33,516 nucleotides of DNA. Origin: Nitrospiraceae bacterium (GTDB taxonomy: Bacteria; Nitrospirota; Nitrospiria; Nitrospirales; Nitrospiraceae). Positions 1-7,888 of this stretch are shown here, in pieces; the first letter of the stretch is position 1, and the number at the start of each line of letters is the position of its first letter. The notes under the pieces are model-generated. The model worked only from the letters and a program-made list of their open reading frames with translations. It made no database searches and was not told where the DNA came from. Location: the NCBI GenBank assembly GCA_014379455.1, contig JACMLT010000150.1, positions 1 through 33,516 of the forward strand, written 5' to 3'. The position numbers were made by a program, and so were the translations under genes.

Positions 1-484
1 CGGGCTGATCCGGAGTCTGGGCTTGGATGAACGCAAGCAGGCGTTTGTTTTCTTGGGCGGCTCGAAGGAACTTGAAGGCGATGCCGCGAGCGTTCACAGA
101 ACGGACCATCGCAGCCACTTCAAAAGGACGTTCACCTTCACCAAGCGACAATTGCAAATAGAAAATGTCGTCCTTATGGACCTGGGTTTCGCTCTTGATG
201 ATACACCCGCCCATTGAGAGATCGAGCACCATACCCTCACCGCGAACCTTGCCCCCGGAGAATGAAAGATAGAATCGTACGGGAATCCTGAGGTGTTCAC
301 GGCGATCGATCGGATGCGTGGAATGGTCCAGCCAAAGATGAGACGCCAGAAATCGGTAACTGCACGACGGACAATGGAAGGGCGCCACAAAGAGGAAGGA
401 GGCAAGATGCTCGCGTGGCGATTGCGGGTAAGACCTCAAGAGGCCGGTCTTCCGGCACCGAGGGCAGCTCAGGATACGGCTCAT
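1..484 (-). CDS. Zinc-ribbon PilZ-domain protein (3' end beyond window)
   Basis: Probable c-di-GMP effector. The reading frame starts at an ATG at 484, preceded by AAGGA at a suitable distance, and stays open to base 1, so the C-terminus is missing (about 161 residues seen). The first 45 residues hold two Cys pairs (CPRC near residue 8 and CPSC near 38), a likely zinc ribbon. A PilZ domain follows: RREHLR gives the RxxxR element and DLSMGG gives the [DN]xSxxG element, so both c-di-GMP-binding motifs of the family are present. It lies 67 bp downstream of a diguanylate cyclase on the same strand, which fits a signal-maker/receiver pair. The output partner is unknown. A longer frame on another phase (94-405) is a shadow. 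Confidence 0.8.
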   Translation of the reverse strand, partial: MSRILSCPRCRKTGLLRSYPQSPREHLASFLFVAPFHCPSCSYRFLASHLWLDHSTHPIDRREHLRIPVRFYLSFSGGKVRGEGMVLDLSMGGCIIKSETQVHKDDIFYLQLSLGEGERPFEVAAMVRSVNARGIAFKFLRAAQENKRLLAFIQAQTPDQP

Positions 485-551
485 ATCATCTGTTCCTTCT
501 CATGTCCATGACGGACGCGCTGCCTCACAGGGACAACAAGGCAAGACTCAT

Positions 552-1820
552 TTATCGAAACATCGGTGGGCTCGACACCCGTGGAGTGATCCTCCTGACT
601 TGCGGCTCGCACTGATCGGACGCGTTCGTCCCGGCAATAATCGGATCAAGCACCATGACACAATTCCGCCCACCTTCCTTGGCCGCATAGAGCGCTTTGT
701 CTGCTTGATCGATCAGCTCCAAAGGCGTTCGCGCGCCTAATGCCGTGGATGAAATGCCGCAACTCACTGTGATCACAAGGCGAGGTGCCGCTCGTACCCT
801 TTCCCCAGCCTCCGTTTCAATCTGAATCCGAATACGCTCTGCCAGATCCGGGGCTTCTGCCAGCGTGGTGCACGGAAACATCAAACAAAACTCTTCTCCG
901 CCATAGCGGCCGACCGTGTCCGTCAATCGCAGTCCGGCGCCCAGACAGCCAGCGACTGCTTGGATGGCTTGATCCCCCACCGCATGTCCAAATTGATCGT
1001 TGATGCGTTTAAAATGGTCGATGTCTACCATCAGACAACACAGCTCGATGTTATGTTCACGACTTTCAGCAAACGCCGTCTCAAATTGTATGTAAAAAGC
1101 GCGGCGGTTGAAGCATCCCGTGAGCGGATCTCGAGACGCGAGCCGCTCCAGCGCATCATTTTGTCGCAAGATTTCCGCTTGCGCCACTTCAAGATCCACC
1201 ACAGTTCGTACCAAGTCCGCGTTTGTTTGTGTCAGCTTCTCGTTCGCGCCCTGGAGTTCTGCCGTTCGTTTGTCGACCTGTCTGTTCAATTCATCCAGTT
1301 GTCCTGCTACCTCATGCGCAAGATCCCATTTTCGACAGAGTGCGGTGGCAAGCTGCGACACTTCAATGCTGTTGAACGGCTTCTGAAGAATCAACAACTT
1401 GTCGCTTTGGCCAATTCGTTTTGCGATCTCCTCCCACGGGCGGTCTGAGAATGCCGTGCAGATAACCACCTGAAGCTCTGCATCCACTTCCCAGAGGCGT
1501 TCGATCGTTTCCAGACCGTCCCACCCAGGCGGCATACGCATATCAACGAACGCCACCGCATACGGGAAACCCTCTTCACGAGCACGACGGGCCAACACCA
1601 ATCCCGCTCCTCCTTGATCGACACAATCCACTTGGAATGGGTCAAGCCGCGAAGGGTTAGACGACTCACCAAACAAGTTAGACCGCGTTAGCGACATAGC
1701 ATCAGGCTCTACCTGTGGCTGAAGGATTTTGAGAAAGTCATCATGAATGACCTTGTTGTCATCGACGATCAAAATACGTCGATTGGGCTGTTCAGATCGC
1801 ATTATGGAACTGCTCTTCAT
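552..1820 (-). CDS. Response regulator diguanylate cyclase (REC-coiled coil-GGDEF)
   Basis: Makes c-di-GMP from two GTP, presumably when phosphorylated by an unseen histidine kinase. Length 422 aa from the ATG at 1820, chosen because GGAGAAAAG precedes it; an upstream in-frame start at 1919 has no such site. REC domain at about residues 14-150: acidic pair after ILIVDD, phosphoacceptor Asp near 93 (FVDMRMPPG) and the conserved Lys in ILQKPF. A helical linker follows (about 165-235), likely a dimerising coiled coil. The GGDEF domain carries GGEEF at 307-311, the active form of the motif, and RLTD five residues before it, which matches the RxxD inhibitory I-site, so product inhibition is expected. 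It lies upstream of and co-directional with the PilZ gene. Confidence 0.93.
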   Translation of the reverse strand: MKSSSIMRSEQPNRRILIVDDNKVIHDDFLKILQPQVEPDAMSLTRSNLFGESSNPSRLDPFQVDCVDQGGAGLVLARRAREEGFPYAVAFVDMRMPPGWDGLETIERLWEVDAELQVVICTAFSDRPWEEIAKRIGQSDKLLILQKPFNSIEVSQLATALCRKWDLAHEVAGQLDELNRQVDKRTAELQGANEKLTQTNADLVRTVVDLEVAQAEILRQNDALERLASRDPLTGCFNRRAFYIQFETAFAESREHNIELCCLMVDIDHFKRINDQFGHAVGDQAIQAVAGCLGAGLRLTDTVGRYGGEEFCLMFPCTTLAEAPDLAERIRIQIETEAGERVRAAPRLVITVSCGISSTALGARTPLELIDQADKALYAAKEGGRNCVMVLDPIIAGTNASDQCEPQVRRITPRVSSPPMFR

Positions 1821-1843
1821 CTTTTCTCCTCTGCCGATGCCAT

Positions 1844-2026
1844 CTATGCCGCCTTCGTTGAGATGGTTCTGGCAATCTCTTCCTGTACTATAGACAGCCT
1901 CATCGCTTTCATCACGCAAATCTGTGATTTCCAGCGTGCCCCTGACGCAGGCGATCGTTTCATCAGTTCCAATATGAATCGATAGCCATCATCCACCTTC
2001 GCTTGCCAAGTGTCATTCCGCTTCAT
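1844..2026 (-). CDS. Possible small hypothetical protein
   Basis: A 60-residue frame ending 23 bp before the diguanylate cyclase start, on the same strand. The sequence begins MKRNDTWQAKVDDGYRF and is hydrophilic, with alternating charged and hydrophobic residues and no recognised domain. The start at 2026 has no convincing ribosome-binding site; the frame also runs on upstream to a GTG at 2143. The only support is position just ahead of a real gene and plausible composition. It could equally be the untranslated leader of the cyclase gene. Confidence 0.25.
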   Translation of the reverse strand: MKRNDTWQAKVDDGYRFILELMKRSPASGARWKSQICVMKAMRLSIVQEEIARTISTKAA

Positions 2027-2180
2027 CGCATTTTTGTCTCGAAGCGATGGATGCCCAAGATTGGCAATCGGATAGTCCAAACTGCTTGTCAAGCATTCCA
2101 TAGGACAACACGACACAGCGAGAAACAAATTTACTAAGTTCACTGTGGGTCCGCTAGGCAGAGGCTGTTAACGAAAGATA

Positions 2181-2330
2181 CAGGGATGGGGTCTTTTCTC
2201 GATTTCACACTTCTCCCTCCCCGATACTCCACGTTCATGACTCGCCACCTTCGCCTGGAATACCATGTCGGTTCAAGCAGCATATACTGGATGGCGGCCT
2301 AACTGAGCGAATTAAAGGGATCAGACTCTT
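2181..2330 (+). mobile_element. Probable deleted remnant of a REP-associated (Y1-type) transposase element
   Basis: A 22-codon plus-strand frame at 2236-2301 starts MTRHLRLEYHVGS and then stops. This resembles the N-terminus of REP-associated tyrosine transposases (M-x-R-x-L-R-[LI]-E-[YF]-P-G-x-x-Y-H-V-T-S-R) with residues lost after LEY and everything beyond the first motif missing. It is flanked by CAGGGATGGGGTC at 2181 and by AAAGGGATCAGACTC at 2315, which resemble the flanks I remember for such elements. If so, it is an internally deleted, non-coding copy. Family assignment is from memory of the N-terminal motif and needs a search. Confidence 0.35.
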
Positions 2331-2643
2331 TCGTTTTCTCCCTTAAACTGTTCTTGTAAGCCTTGATGATATTCTTTGGAATATATACATATTCGCAGAC
2401 CTCATCCAAGATCTCTGGGTGTAGAAATAATGGAGCATTTGCTGAGTAGAATCTTCGACCATGTTTGACCTTTACCCTTCTACTATTGCCGAAAAAAAGG
2501 TTCTTCCATATCAGAGCTTTCCTCTCAGGATGCTTCTCATCTTTTATAATCTTTTCAAGGTATCCTGCGCTCAGGGCAAACTTTTGTGGAAAATCATTTT
2601 CACGCTGTTCGATGCGCAGCCGACGGCGCTTTTCAACGTCCTG
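2299..2643 (-). pseudogene. Orphan open frame immediately after the MFS stop codon, no start codon
   Basis: After the TAG that ends the MFS gene (2644-2646), the same reading frame stays open for a further 114 codons to a TAG at 2299-2301. The product would be basic and hydrophilic, for example YLEKIIKDEKHPERKALIW, HGRRFYSANAPLFLHPEIL and YVYIPKNIIKAYKNS. It has no transmembrane segment and no resemblance to a transporter. No in-frame ATG or GTG is visible, so it cannot be an ordinary gene. Much of it is more AT-rich than the MFS gene. The last few codons overlap the probable transposon end at 2311-2330. Best reading: the 3' part of a foreign gene that lost its 5' end. Amber read-through is a remote alternative. 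Confidence 0.4.
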
Positions 2644-4278
2644 CTACGCGCTTTTGAAGCGAGTGGCCTTGGCAAACATAATTGCGACGAAAGGGAGAGC
2701 GAGGCCCAGGAGCAATTGCGCGATGAGGAGCGAGCCGAGTTGGCTATAGTCGGCGGGGGTTTGGATGACGCCCGATGCTTGATCTCGGACTTCCCGGCTG
2801 ACCACGTAGATGTCGTTCATGTATTTGGTGCCGAGCTGACTCAAGGACAGGGCGAGATTCGTAAATGACGCCATCACGGCGAAGAAGGTGGCTTTCAAAT
2901 TCGCGGGCGCGCTATTCGCAATCCAAGCCAGCATCGGAATCATGGAAATCTGTCCGAGTGGCGATTCCAGCGCCGTGTCGATCAAAGCAATGAACCGCGC
3001 ATCGACGATCCCACCGGTGATTCTGGCTGTCCATTCGTGCAATCCGTAGAACATGCTCACGATCGGGAGGGTCAGAATGGTTCCGATCACTGTGAGAAAC
3101 CCGATGACATAGGCAATCGACCGTTCGGCCATGAAACGGCGAAAGGTGAACATGCCCACCAAGGTCAAGGTGCTGCCGATCAGCGAGAGGATAGAGAGAA
3201 ACTGCTGATCGAACTTCAGATGGTCGATCATCCACCAGGTCGTCCCTGGTCCGGTCCCTGGAATGGCTCGAAAGAGAAAGACCACGACCGCCGTCCCAAC
3301 CAGGGTGAATTGTTTGTCCGGCTCCAGCTCTCGCATCAGCCGAGCCATCAAGAACAAGACGATGGCCATCGAGCCGACAAAGACAATCTCCTCGCTATAG
3401 GAGAACCCGCCGAATCCGACCGTGAGCGTGAACAGGACAAAGGCGAGGCTTCCACCCAGAATCCACCAATTCGGCTTCGTCGGGGCATGTGTGTCGTCAC
3501 GCACATTCACGACGTGCTCAACGTGATCGGGAGAGAAGCCTTGCCGGAGCAGAGCGCTTCTCTGTTGTCGCCTAAGAATCCACGCCAACCCGACGCCGAG
3601 GACTGAGATAAAAGGGATGACGAGCGCCATGAGATACACCTGCTGATAGAGCCGAACGATCTCAGCCTGTGGAAGCCCCTCGACCCCTGTAAAGACATAC
3701 ACGTTGATCATCGCCACCAGAATCCCGCCGCCGATGATCGCGACCCGCCCGAGCGTCTGCATGGTGGTGTGCATGAGCTTCAGAGTCGGCTGGTCGAACG
3801 GCTGTCCCCGTTCATCCACTCGTGGCACGGCATCGACCGTCATCGCATCCGCCACTGCGTCTTGCACCACGTAGCCGATCGGCCCAAGCAACGTGCTGAG
3901 CACAAACCAGACTTCCGCCGGCAGAATGGCGGCCATCGCCTCCCGATTCCCGATCAATGCCGCCATGATCCCAAGGCTCGCAACCAACAGCCCCGCTCCA
4001 AGTCCCACGAGCCAGCCCTTCCATCGCCACAAGAGATCCACGAGATGCCCGATCGGCATCTTCAGCGCCCAGGGAATGCCGGCCCAAAATCCCAGTGCGG
4101 CGAGGAACGAGGCGGAGAGGCCCAAGTAGTCTTTGACAAAGAAGGTACCGACGATGCCGGTGAGGCCGGAAATCCCGTAGGCCATGTAAACCATGAGGGG
4201 AGGCAGATAGGAAAGCCGCATCTCACGACCGAGAGATAGAAAATTTCGGTCGATCCACTGAGCGAAGCCTGTGAACAT
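2644..4278 (-). CDS. Major facilitator superfamily transporter (BT1/AmpG-like)
   Basis: Inner-membrane carrier of 544 aa, substrate unknown. The start is the ATG at 4278, which overlaps the stop of the upstream gene as TAATG, implying translational coupling. The much longer frame upstream (to 4491) is a shadow of that gene. About twelve hydrophobic stretches are visible, for example LGIMAALIG, IIGGGILVAMINVYVF and LIAQLLLGLALPFVAIM. The N-terminal part (VKDYLGLSASFLAALGFW then GIPWALKMPIGHLVDLL) resembles the motif-A region of the BT1/AmpG branch, in which a loop with G-x-L-x-D lies between helices 2 and 3. Long loops near 195-220 and 320-345 are charged. No substrate can be inferred; genetic linkage to the ferredoxin-MBL protein is the only clue. 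Confidence 0.8.
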   Translation of the reverse strand: MFTGFAQWIDRNFLSLGREMRLSYLPPLMVYMAYGISGLTGIVGTFFVKDYLGLSASFLAALGFWAGIPWALKMPIGHLVDLLWRWKGWLVGLGAGLLVASLGIMAALIGNREAMAAILPAEVWFVLSTLLGPIGYVVQDAVADAMTVDAVPRVDERGQPFDQPTLKLMHTTMQTLGRVAIIGGGILVAMINVYVFTGVEGLPQAEIVRLYQQVYLMALVIPFISVLGVGLAWILRRQQRSALLRQGFSPDHVEHVVNVRDDTHAPTKPNWWILGGSLAFVLFTLTVGFGGFSYSEEIVFVGSMAIVLFLMARLMRELEPDKQFTLVGTAVVVFLFRAIPGTGPGTTWWMIDHLKFDQQFLSILSLIGSTLTLVGMFTFRRFMAERSIAYVIGFLTVIGTILTLPIVSMFYGLHEWTARITGGIVDARFIALIDTALESPLGQISMIPMLAWIANSAPANLKATFFAVMASFTNLALSLSQLGTKYMNDIYVVSREVRDQASGVIQTPADYSQLGSLLIAQLLLGLALPFVAIMFAKATRFKSA

Positions 4279-5162
4279 TACGATGGCAGGACTCTGGCAG
4301 GCTGGCGACGCTCGACCAGCAATTGCAGTTGCGCGCGCATCTCGTGAACCGGCAAATGCGTCCGGTCTCCATGTCCGGCCAGCACCCATTCGAAGGGATA
4401 GTCGAGAAGTTTTTTGATGGAGCTCACCAGCACATGTTTTCTCCACACCAGCTGACCTGGGGCACTCAGCCGCTTCTGCGTGGAGTCCCACCAGAGATGA
4501 TCCCCCGTGAAGAGGAACCGGCTCTTGTAGAGCAAGGCCATGCTGCCCGCCGTGTGGCCCGGCACCGGAATGATCTGAAACTGCGGCATGACGTGGACAT
4601 TGTCTCCTTCTTCAATGATCCATTCTGCGTCGGGAGCTGCTTCGATGTCCGCCCGATGAATGATCCGTTTCGCGCCAAAGTGTGCAGCATACTTCTCCGC
4701 ATCGGCCACATCGTCTTTGTGCGTGAGGAAGATGTACGCGAGGCCGCCCTTGCGCTCGAAGGCCTCGACGAGATGTTTGAGATACCGCGGGGAGTCGACA
4801 AGCCAGTTGCCGTCAGGATGTTCGATGAAGAAGCTATTCGCGCCAAACGATTTCTCAGAATTAAAACCACAGTACGACACCTCATCTTCCAGTTGGACCG
4901 GGAAGCTCGCCATGGCATCTTTCATCTGCAACGGGTCGCTGTGCTCAGTGCCGATCGAACCGACCGGGCAGGCGAGAAGCGCTTGATAGGCCTGATGAGT
5001 AGGACCATCATCCATCGGCTGTCTGGTGACCGCAGAGAATTTGCCGATTTCCTCGAAACTTGTCGGCGCCAACTGACGGCACGTATCGCAGTTGATGCAC
5101 GTCGCATCGACAAAAAAATTTCCCGCGGCGTTGGAGTCGAGTCGTTTTTTCTCATCGGCCAT
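4278..5162 (-). CDS. Ferredoxin domain fused to MBL-fold hydrolase
   Basis: Length 294 aa from the ATG at 5162 (AAAGGG upstream). Residues 15-75 form a small ferredoxin: C22-x2-C25-x2-C28 and C65-P, enough for one [4Fe-4S] cluster. Residues from about 90 form a metallo-beta-lactamase fold. Visible metal ligands are LTHKDDVAD (an H-x-x-D-D variant of HxHxDH), VPGHTAGSM, FTGDHLWW and AGHGD. An electron-transfer domain joined to an MBL hydrolase is a known but uncharacterised arrangement. The DD variant at the first motif and the lack of a flavodoxin domain make it unlike classical flavodiiron NO/O2 reductases. The gene overlaps the MFS gene by one base. The substrate is unknown; redox-gated hydrolysis of a thioester or lactone-like compound is a guess. 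Confidence 0.85.
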   Translation of the reverse strand: MADEKKRLDSNAAGNFFVDATCINCDTCRQLAPTSFEEIGKFSAVTRQPMDDGPTHQAYQALLACPVGSIGTEHSDPLQMKDAMASFPVQLEDEVSYCGFNSEKSFGANSFFIEHPDGNWLVDSPRYLKHLVEAFERKGGLAYIFLTHKDDVADAEKYAAHFGAKRIIHRADIEAAPDAEWIIEEGDNVHVMPQFQIIPVPGHTAGSMALLYKSRFLFTGDHLWWDSTQKRLSAPGQLVWRKHVLVSSIKKLLDYPFEWVLAGHGDRTHLPVHEMRAQLQLLVERRQPARVLPS

Positions 5163-5322
5163 GGCAGAACCCTTTATGCGTTGAGGTCTAAAAATGATAT
5201 CGAAAAAGTCAGTGTGGTGATGGCACAAGCACGATTCGCAGGATGCTCAAAATGGCCGTCCAGCGCGGCCGCAGCGAGCAACCAAAGATGATCCTTCCAA
5301 GCTTGCTCGTTACCTTCTTTCA

Positions 5323-5419
5323 AGGGGTGGCCTGGCTTGGTACCCAACTGCGCACGTCGAACGACCACTGCTTCATCGTGGGGGTTCCGTGAGCACGGGG
5401 GACCAACCAGGCCACCCCT
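5323..5419. repeat. 97-bp inverted-repeat element between glycosylase and ferredoxin-MBL genes
   Basis: The left arm (5323-5345) begins AGGGGTGGCCTGG and the right arm (5399-5419) ends CCAGGCCACCCCT. The 13 outer bases pair perfectly. Pairing continues through TTGGT/ACCAA and CCC/GGG with two single-base bulges (5336 and 5342), giving about 21 paired bases around a 53-base loop. Transcribed from the minus strand it would form a long hairpin. The loop holds an ATG that opens an 18-codon frame (MKQWSFDVRSW...) ending in the far arm. It could be a small non-autonomous repeat, a structured RNA or a processing/termination hairpin. Uridines do not follow the stem, so it is not a classic terminator. 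Confidence 0.55.
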
Positions 5420-5438
5420 CCTCTACTGGCGGACTTTT

Positions 5439-6110
5439 TCAGCATCCTGATTCCTTCGCACGATCGGCCGCGCGCCACAGATACCAAGCTGCAGCGGTTC
5501 GATAGGGCTTCCAGCGCTCCCCGTATTGCCGTACGACGTTTGGTGTGGGCATCGAGCGTCGTCCATAGGCGATGCGGAACCCGTTGCGCACACCGAAGTC
5601 GTCGACCGGCAGGACGTCCGGTCGCCCCAGTTGGAAGATCAATAGCATTTCTACCGTCCAGCGGCCAACCCCACGAACCGCAATGAGCCGCTCGATGATC
5701 GCGTCATCGTCGAGTTTCCGAACAATGGCCCCTGTCGGCACGGTGCCATCGAGTGTCTTGGCGGCCAGATCGCGGAGCGCGGCAACCTTGGCCCGCGAAA
5801 AACCGGCCCCACGAATCGCCTGTTCATCCATCGTGAGCAGATCGCTCGGTTGAGGAAACCGTCCTCTTGGAAACAACGCCACAAAACGGCGCACAATACT
5901 CTCGGCCGCCTTGTCATGGAGTTGTTGATAGGCAATCGCTCGTGCCAACGATTCAAACGGCGACCGCTTCGATCGGGGGGTCAAGGTGAAGGGACCCACC
6001 TCACGGATCAACCGGCGCATGACCGGATCCGCCTTGGACAAATGCGTCATTTCCGGTGTCTGCCGATTCCTCTGAGAACTCGGGCTCTTACCCTTGACTG
6101 ATGATGGCAT
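5439..6110 (-). CDS. DNA-3-methyladenine glycosylase II (AlkA-type, HhH-GPD)
   Basis: Removes alkylated purines from DNA as the first step of base-excision repair. The HhH-GPD core is clear: LARAIAYQQLHDKAAESIV at the first helices, the helix-hairpin-helix AVRGVGRWTVEMLLIF, then LPVDDFGVRNG, in which the second Asp of the DD pair is the expected catalytic residue. Length is about 223 aa from the ATG at 6110. A shorter start at 6050 (MTHLSKADPV) is equally possible, since neither has a strong Shine-Dalgarno site. The 5' end overlaps the RidA-like gene by 23 bp, so it is probably the last gene of the efflux/nitroreductase operon. A repair enzyme here suggests that operon meets electrophilic or alkylating stress. 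Confidence 0.88.
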   Translation of the reverse strand: MPSSVKGKSPSSQRNRQTPEMTHLSKADPVMRRLIREVGPFTLTPRSKRSPFESLARAIAYQQLHDKAAESIVRRFVALFPRGRFPQPSDLLTMDEQAIRGAGFSRAKVAALRDLAAKTLDGTVPTGAIVRKLDDDAIIERLIAVRGVGRWTVEMLLIFQLGRPDVLPVDDFGVRNGFRIAYGRRSMPTPNVVRQYGERWKPYRTAAAWYLWRAADRAKESGC

Positions 6111-6477
6111 CGGCTTCGATCTCAACCAACATCTCCGGATCGATTAACCGTTTCACTTCCACGATCGTCGTCGCCGGCCTGATAGTCCCGAATATTTCGC
6201 CATGAGCTCGGCCAACTTCTTGCCATTGATCGATATTGGTCAAATACATACGCGTTCGCACGACATCGGCGAGCGACGCGCCGGCCTGCTGGAGCGCCGC
6301 TTCAATCGTCTTCAACGTCTGGATCGTCTGGGCATAGGGATCTCCTTTGCCGACGAGACCTGCCGCCGTCATCGCTGTCGAACCGGAAACGGATATCGAC
6401 GCCCCGACTCGTACCGCTCGCGAGTAGCCGAGTTTGGCTTCCCACGGACCACCAGTAGAAATATTCTGCCGCCCCAT
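6088..6477 (-). CDS. RidA/YjgF-like protein, non-canonical active site
   Basis: 129 aa, full length for the Rid superfamily (trimeric cytosolic proteins). Classical RidA hydrolyses reactive enamine/imine intermediates from PLP enzymes using a conserved Arg in a P-A-R-x-x-V-x-V segment. Here the segment reads RPATTIVEVKRLI, so Thr takes the place of that Arg, while the following LVEIEADAI is conserved. It therefore probably belongs to one of the Rid2-7 groups rather than the imine deaminases, and its reaction is unknown. It starts 10 bp after the SDR gene and overlaps the glycosylase gene, so all three are likely cotranscribed. Confidence 0.88.
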   Translation of the reverse strand: MGRQNISTGGPWEAKLGYSRAVRVGASISVSGSTAMTAAGLVGKGDPYAQTIQTLKTIEAALQQAGASLADVVRTRMYLTNIDQWQEVGRAHGEIFGTIRPATTIVEVKRLIDPEMLVEIEADAIISQG

Positions 6478-6487
6478 CCGGTTCCTC

Positions 6488-7219
6488 CTACATCACGATG
6501 CCGCCGCCGGCATGAATATTCTGGCCCGTCAACCATCGCGCTTCCTCACTGACGATGAAGGCCACCACGTCGGCGATATCCTTGGGGAGGCCAAGCCGCT
6601 TCAACGGCGACAGCTGGATGCCGATTTGGCGAAACTGATCCGTCATCATGCCCGTCTCGGTAAAACCTGGCGAGATCGTATTGACCGTAATGCCTCGAGG
6701 CGCGAGTTCCTGCGCCAGCCCTTTGGTGTACTGCTCCAATGCGCCCTTGCTACCAAGATACGCTGTCGCTCCCGGAAAACTCAAATGGGTTCCATCGGTC
6801 GAAATGTTTACGATACGGCCACCCTCTTTGAGCGCGTTGGCCGCTTCTTGCATGGCGAAGTAGGGACCTTTGGCGTTCAAGGCGATGATCTGATCGAAAT
6901 CGGCTTCGGTCGTATCGAGAAGCGCTTTGGGCATAAACCGCCCGGCATTGTTGACCAGAATATCGAGCCGGCTAAATTGCTTGACCGTTTCGATCACAAG
7001 GCGGCGCGCCTCTGCAACCTGGCTCATGTCGGCTTGGACAGCGACGGCTTTCCCGCCCTTGGCTTGAATACCCGTCACCACTTGCTGCGCTTTCTCCACA
7101 CTCATGCCGTAATTCACCACCACAATCGCCCCGTCTTCTGCCAATCGCTCCGCGATCGCCCGCCCAATCCCACTGGATGCCCCGGTGACGATCGCAATTT
7201 TTCCACTGAGTGATGCCAT
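6488..7219 (-). CDS. Short-chain dehydrogenase/reductase (FabG-like)
   Basis: NAD(P)-dependent oxidoreductase, 243 aa from the ATG at 7219 (AAGGG lies upstream, somewhat distant). Rossmann signature TGASSGIG near residues 12-19, NNAG in the middle (LDILVNNAGRF), the catalytic Ser strand (IVNIST) and the active-site Y-x3-K (AYLGSKGAL), followed by GITVNTISPGFTET. Family members reduce 3-oxoacyl or carbonyl compounds; the true substrate cannot be read from sequence. Position between a nitroreductase and a RidA-like protein suggests removal of a reactive carbonyl. The gap to the nitroreductase gene is 65 bp, the largest inside this operon. Confidence 0.92.
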   Translation of the reverse strand: MASLSGKIAIVTGASSGIGRAIAERLAEDGAIVVVNYGMSVEKAQQVVTGIQAKGGKAVAVQADMSQVAEARRLVIETVKQFSRLDILVNNAGRFMPKALLDTTEADFDQIIALNAKGPYFAMQEAANALKEGGRIVNISTDGTHLSFPGATAYLGSKGALEQYTKGLAQELAPRGITVNTISPGFTETGMMTDQFRQIGIQLSPLKRLGLPKDIADVVAFIVSEEARWLTGQNIHAGGGIVM

Positions 7220-7284
7220 GATGTCAGCTGTCCCTTTCCTTGATATGACCGACTCTACCTGTAGAACACGCCGCTCTCCACCCC

Positions 7285-7884
7285 TCATTGGAGAAGAGAC
7301 AACGGTTGCTCCCAGGTTGTTGAGTATACAAATTCCGTCACGGGCTTGCGAACTCTTGGTTGAACCTCCCGTGCACGCAGACGATCCGACAACAGCGTAG
7401 GGTCGCCTGGATAGCCGACCGCTATCATCGCCACGGGTTCATAGCCATTTGGGATCTGACAGTCCGTTCTCGCCTGATCGATTCTGAACCCCGCCATCTG
7501 ATGGGCCACAAGCCCGAGCGCCGTGGCCTGGATCACAAGATTCTCTACCGCCATACCCGTATCGTGGAGCGCGTGGCGATTCGGCGAGCCATCCTCGAAC
7601 TGCAGTTCCGCCACCGAGAGCAGCAACACCGGAGCACGGCGGGCCCATGTTTGATTGCCTTCGACCAGACAGTTGAACAACCGATCGTGCTCAGCCTGGT
7701 TCTCTTTCGTAGCCACCAGGAATCGCCAGGGCTGACCGTTATTCGATGAAGGTGCCCACCGCGCCGCTTCGAAAAGACTACGGAGCTTCTCCGGCTCGAT
7801 AGGCCGATCGTCGAACGCACGTGGACTCCACCGCTGCCTCAGCAAATCATGGATTGGGTACTGCGTGTCGGCCGGTTTCTTCAT
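7285..7884 (-). CDS. Nitroreductase-family FMN protein
   Basis: 199 aa from the ATG at 7884 (AAAGGATCG upstream). RWSPRAFDDRPI near the N-terminus is the R-x-S-x-R-x-F FMN-phosphate motif of the nitroreductase fold, and WAPSSNNGQPWRF is the second conserved block. The C-terminus includes EPVAMIAVGYPGD. Such enzymes are cytosolic homodimers that reduce nitro groups, quinones or related electrophiles with NAD(P)H. The gene begins 4 bp after the outer-membrane factor stop, so it is part of the RND operon. Coupling export with reductive detoxification of the same type of compound is a reasonable inference. Confidence 0.9.
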   Translation of the reverse strand: MKKPADTQYPIHDLLRQRWSPRAFDDRPIEPEKLRSLFEAARWAPSSNNGQPWRFLVATKENQAEHDRLFNCLVEGNQTWARRAPVLLLSVAELQFEDGSPNRHALHDTGMAVENLVIQATALGLVAHQMAGFRIDQARTDCQIPNGYEPVAMIAVGYPGDPTLLSDRLRAREVQPRVRKPVTEFVYSTTWEQPLSLLQ

Positions 7885-7888
7885 GACT

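Noticed and set aside
2299-4278. MFS transporter extended by stop-codon read-through
   Set aside because: The downstream sequence is hydrophilic and unrelated to the transporter, part of it is more AT-rich, and no read-through signal is recognisable; gene fragment is simpler.
5323-5419. tRNA-like structure
   Set aside because: The long outer stem superficially resembles an acceptor arm, but no anticodon arm, no T-loop GTTCRA pattern in the right place and no CCA-compatible end are present.
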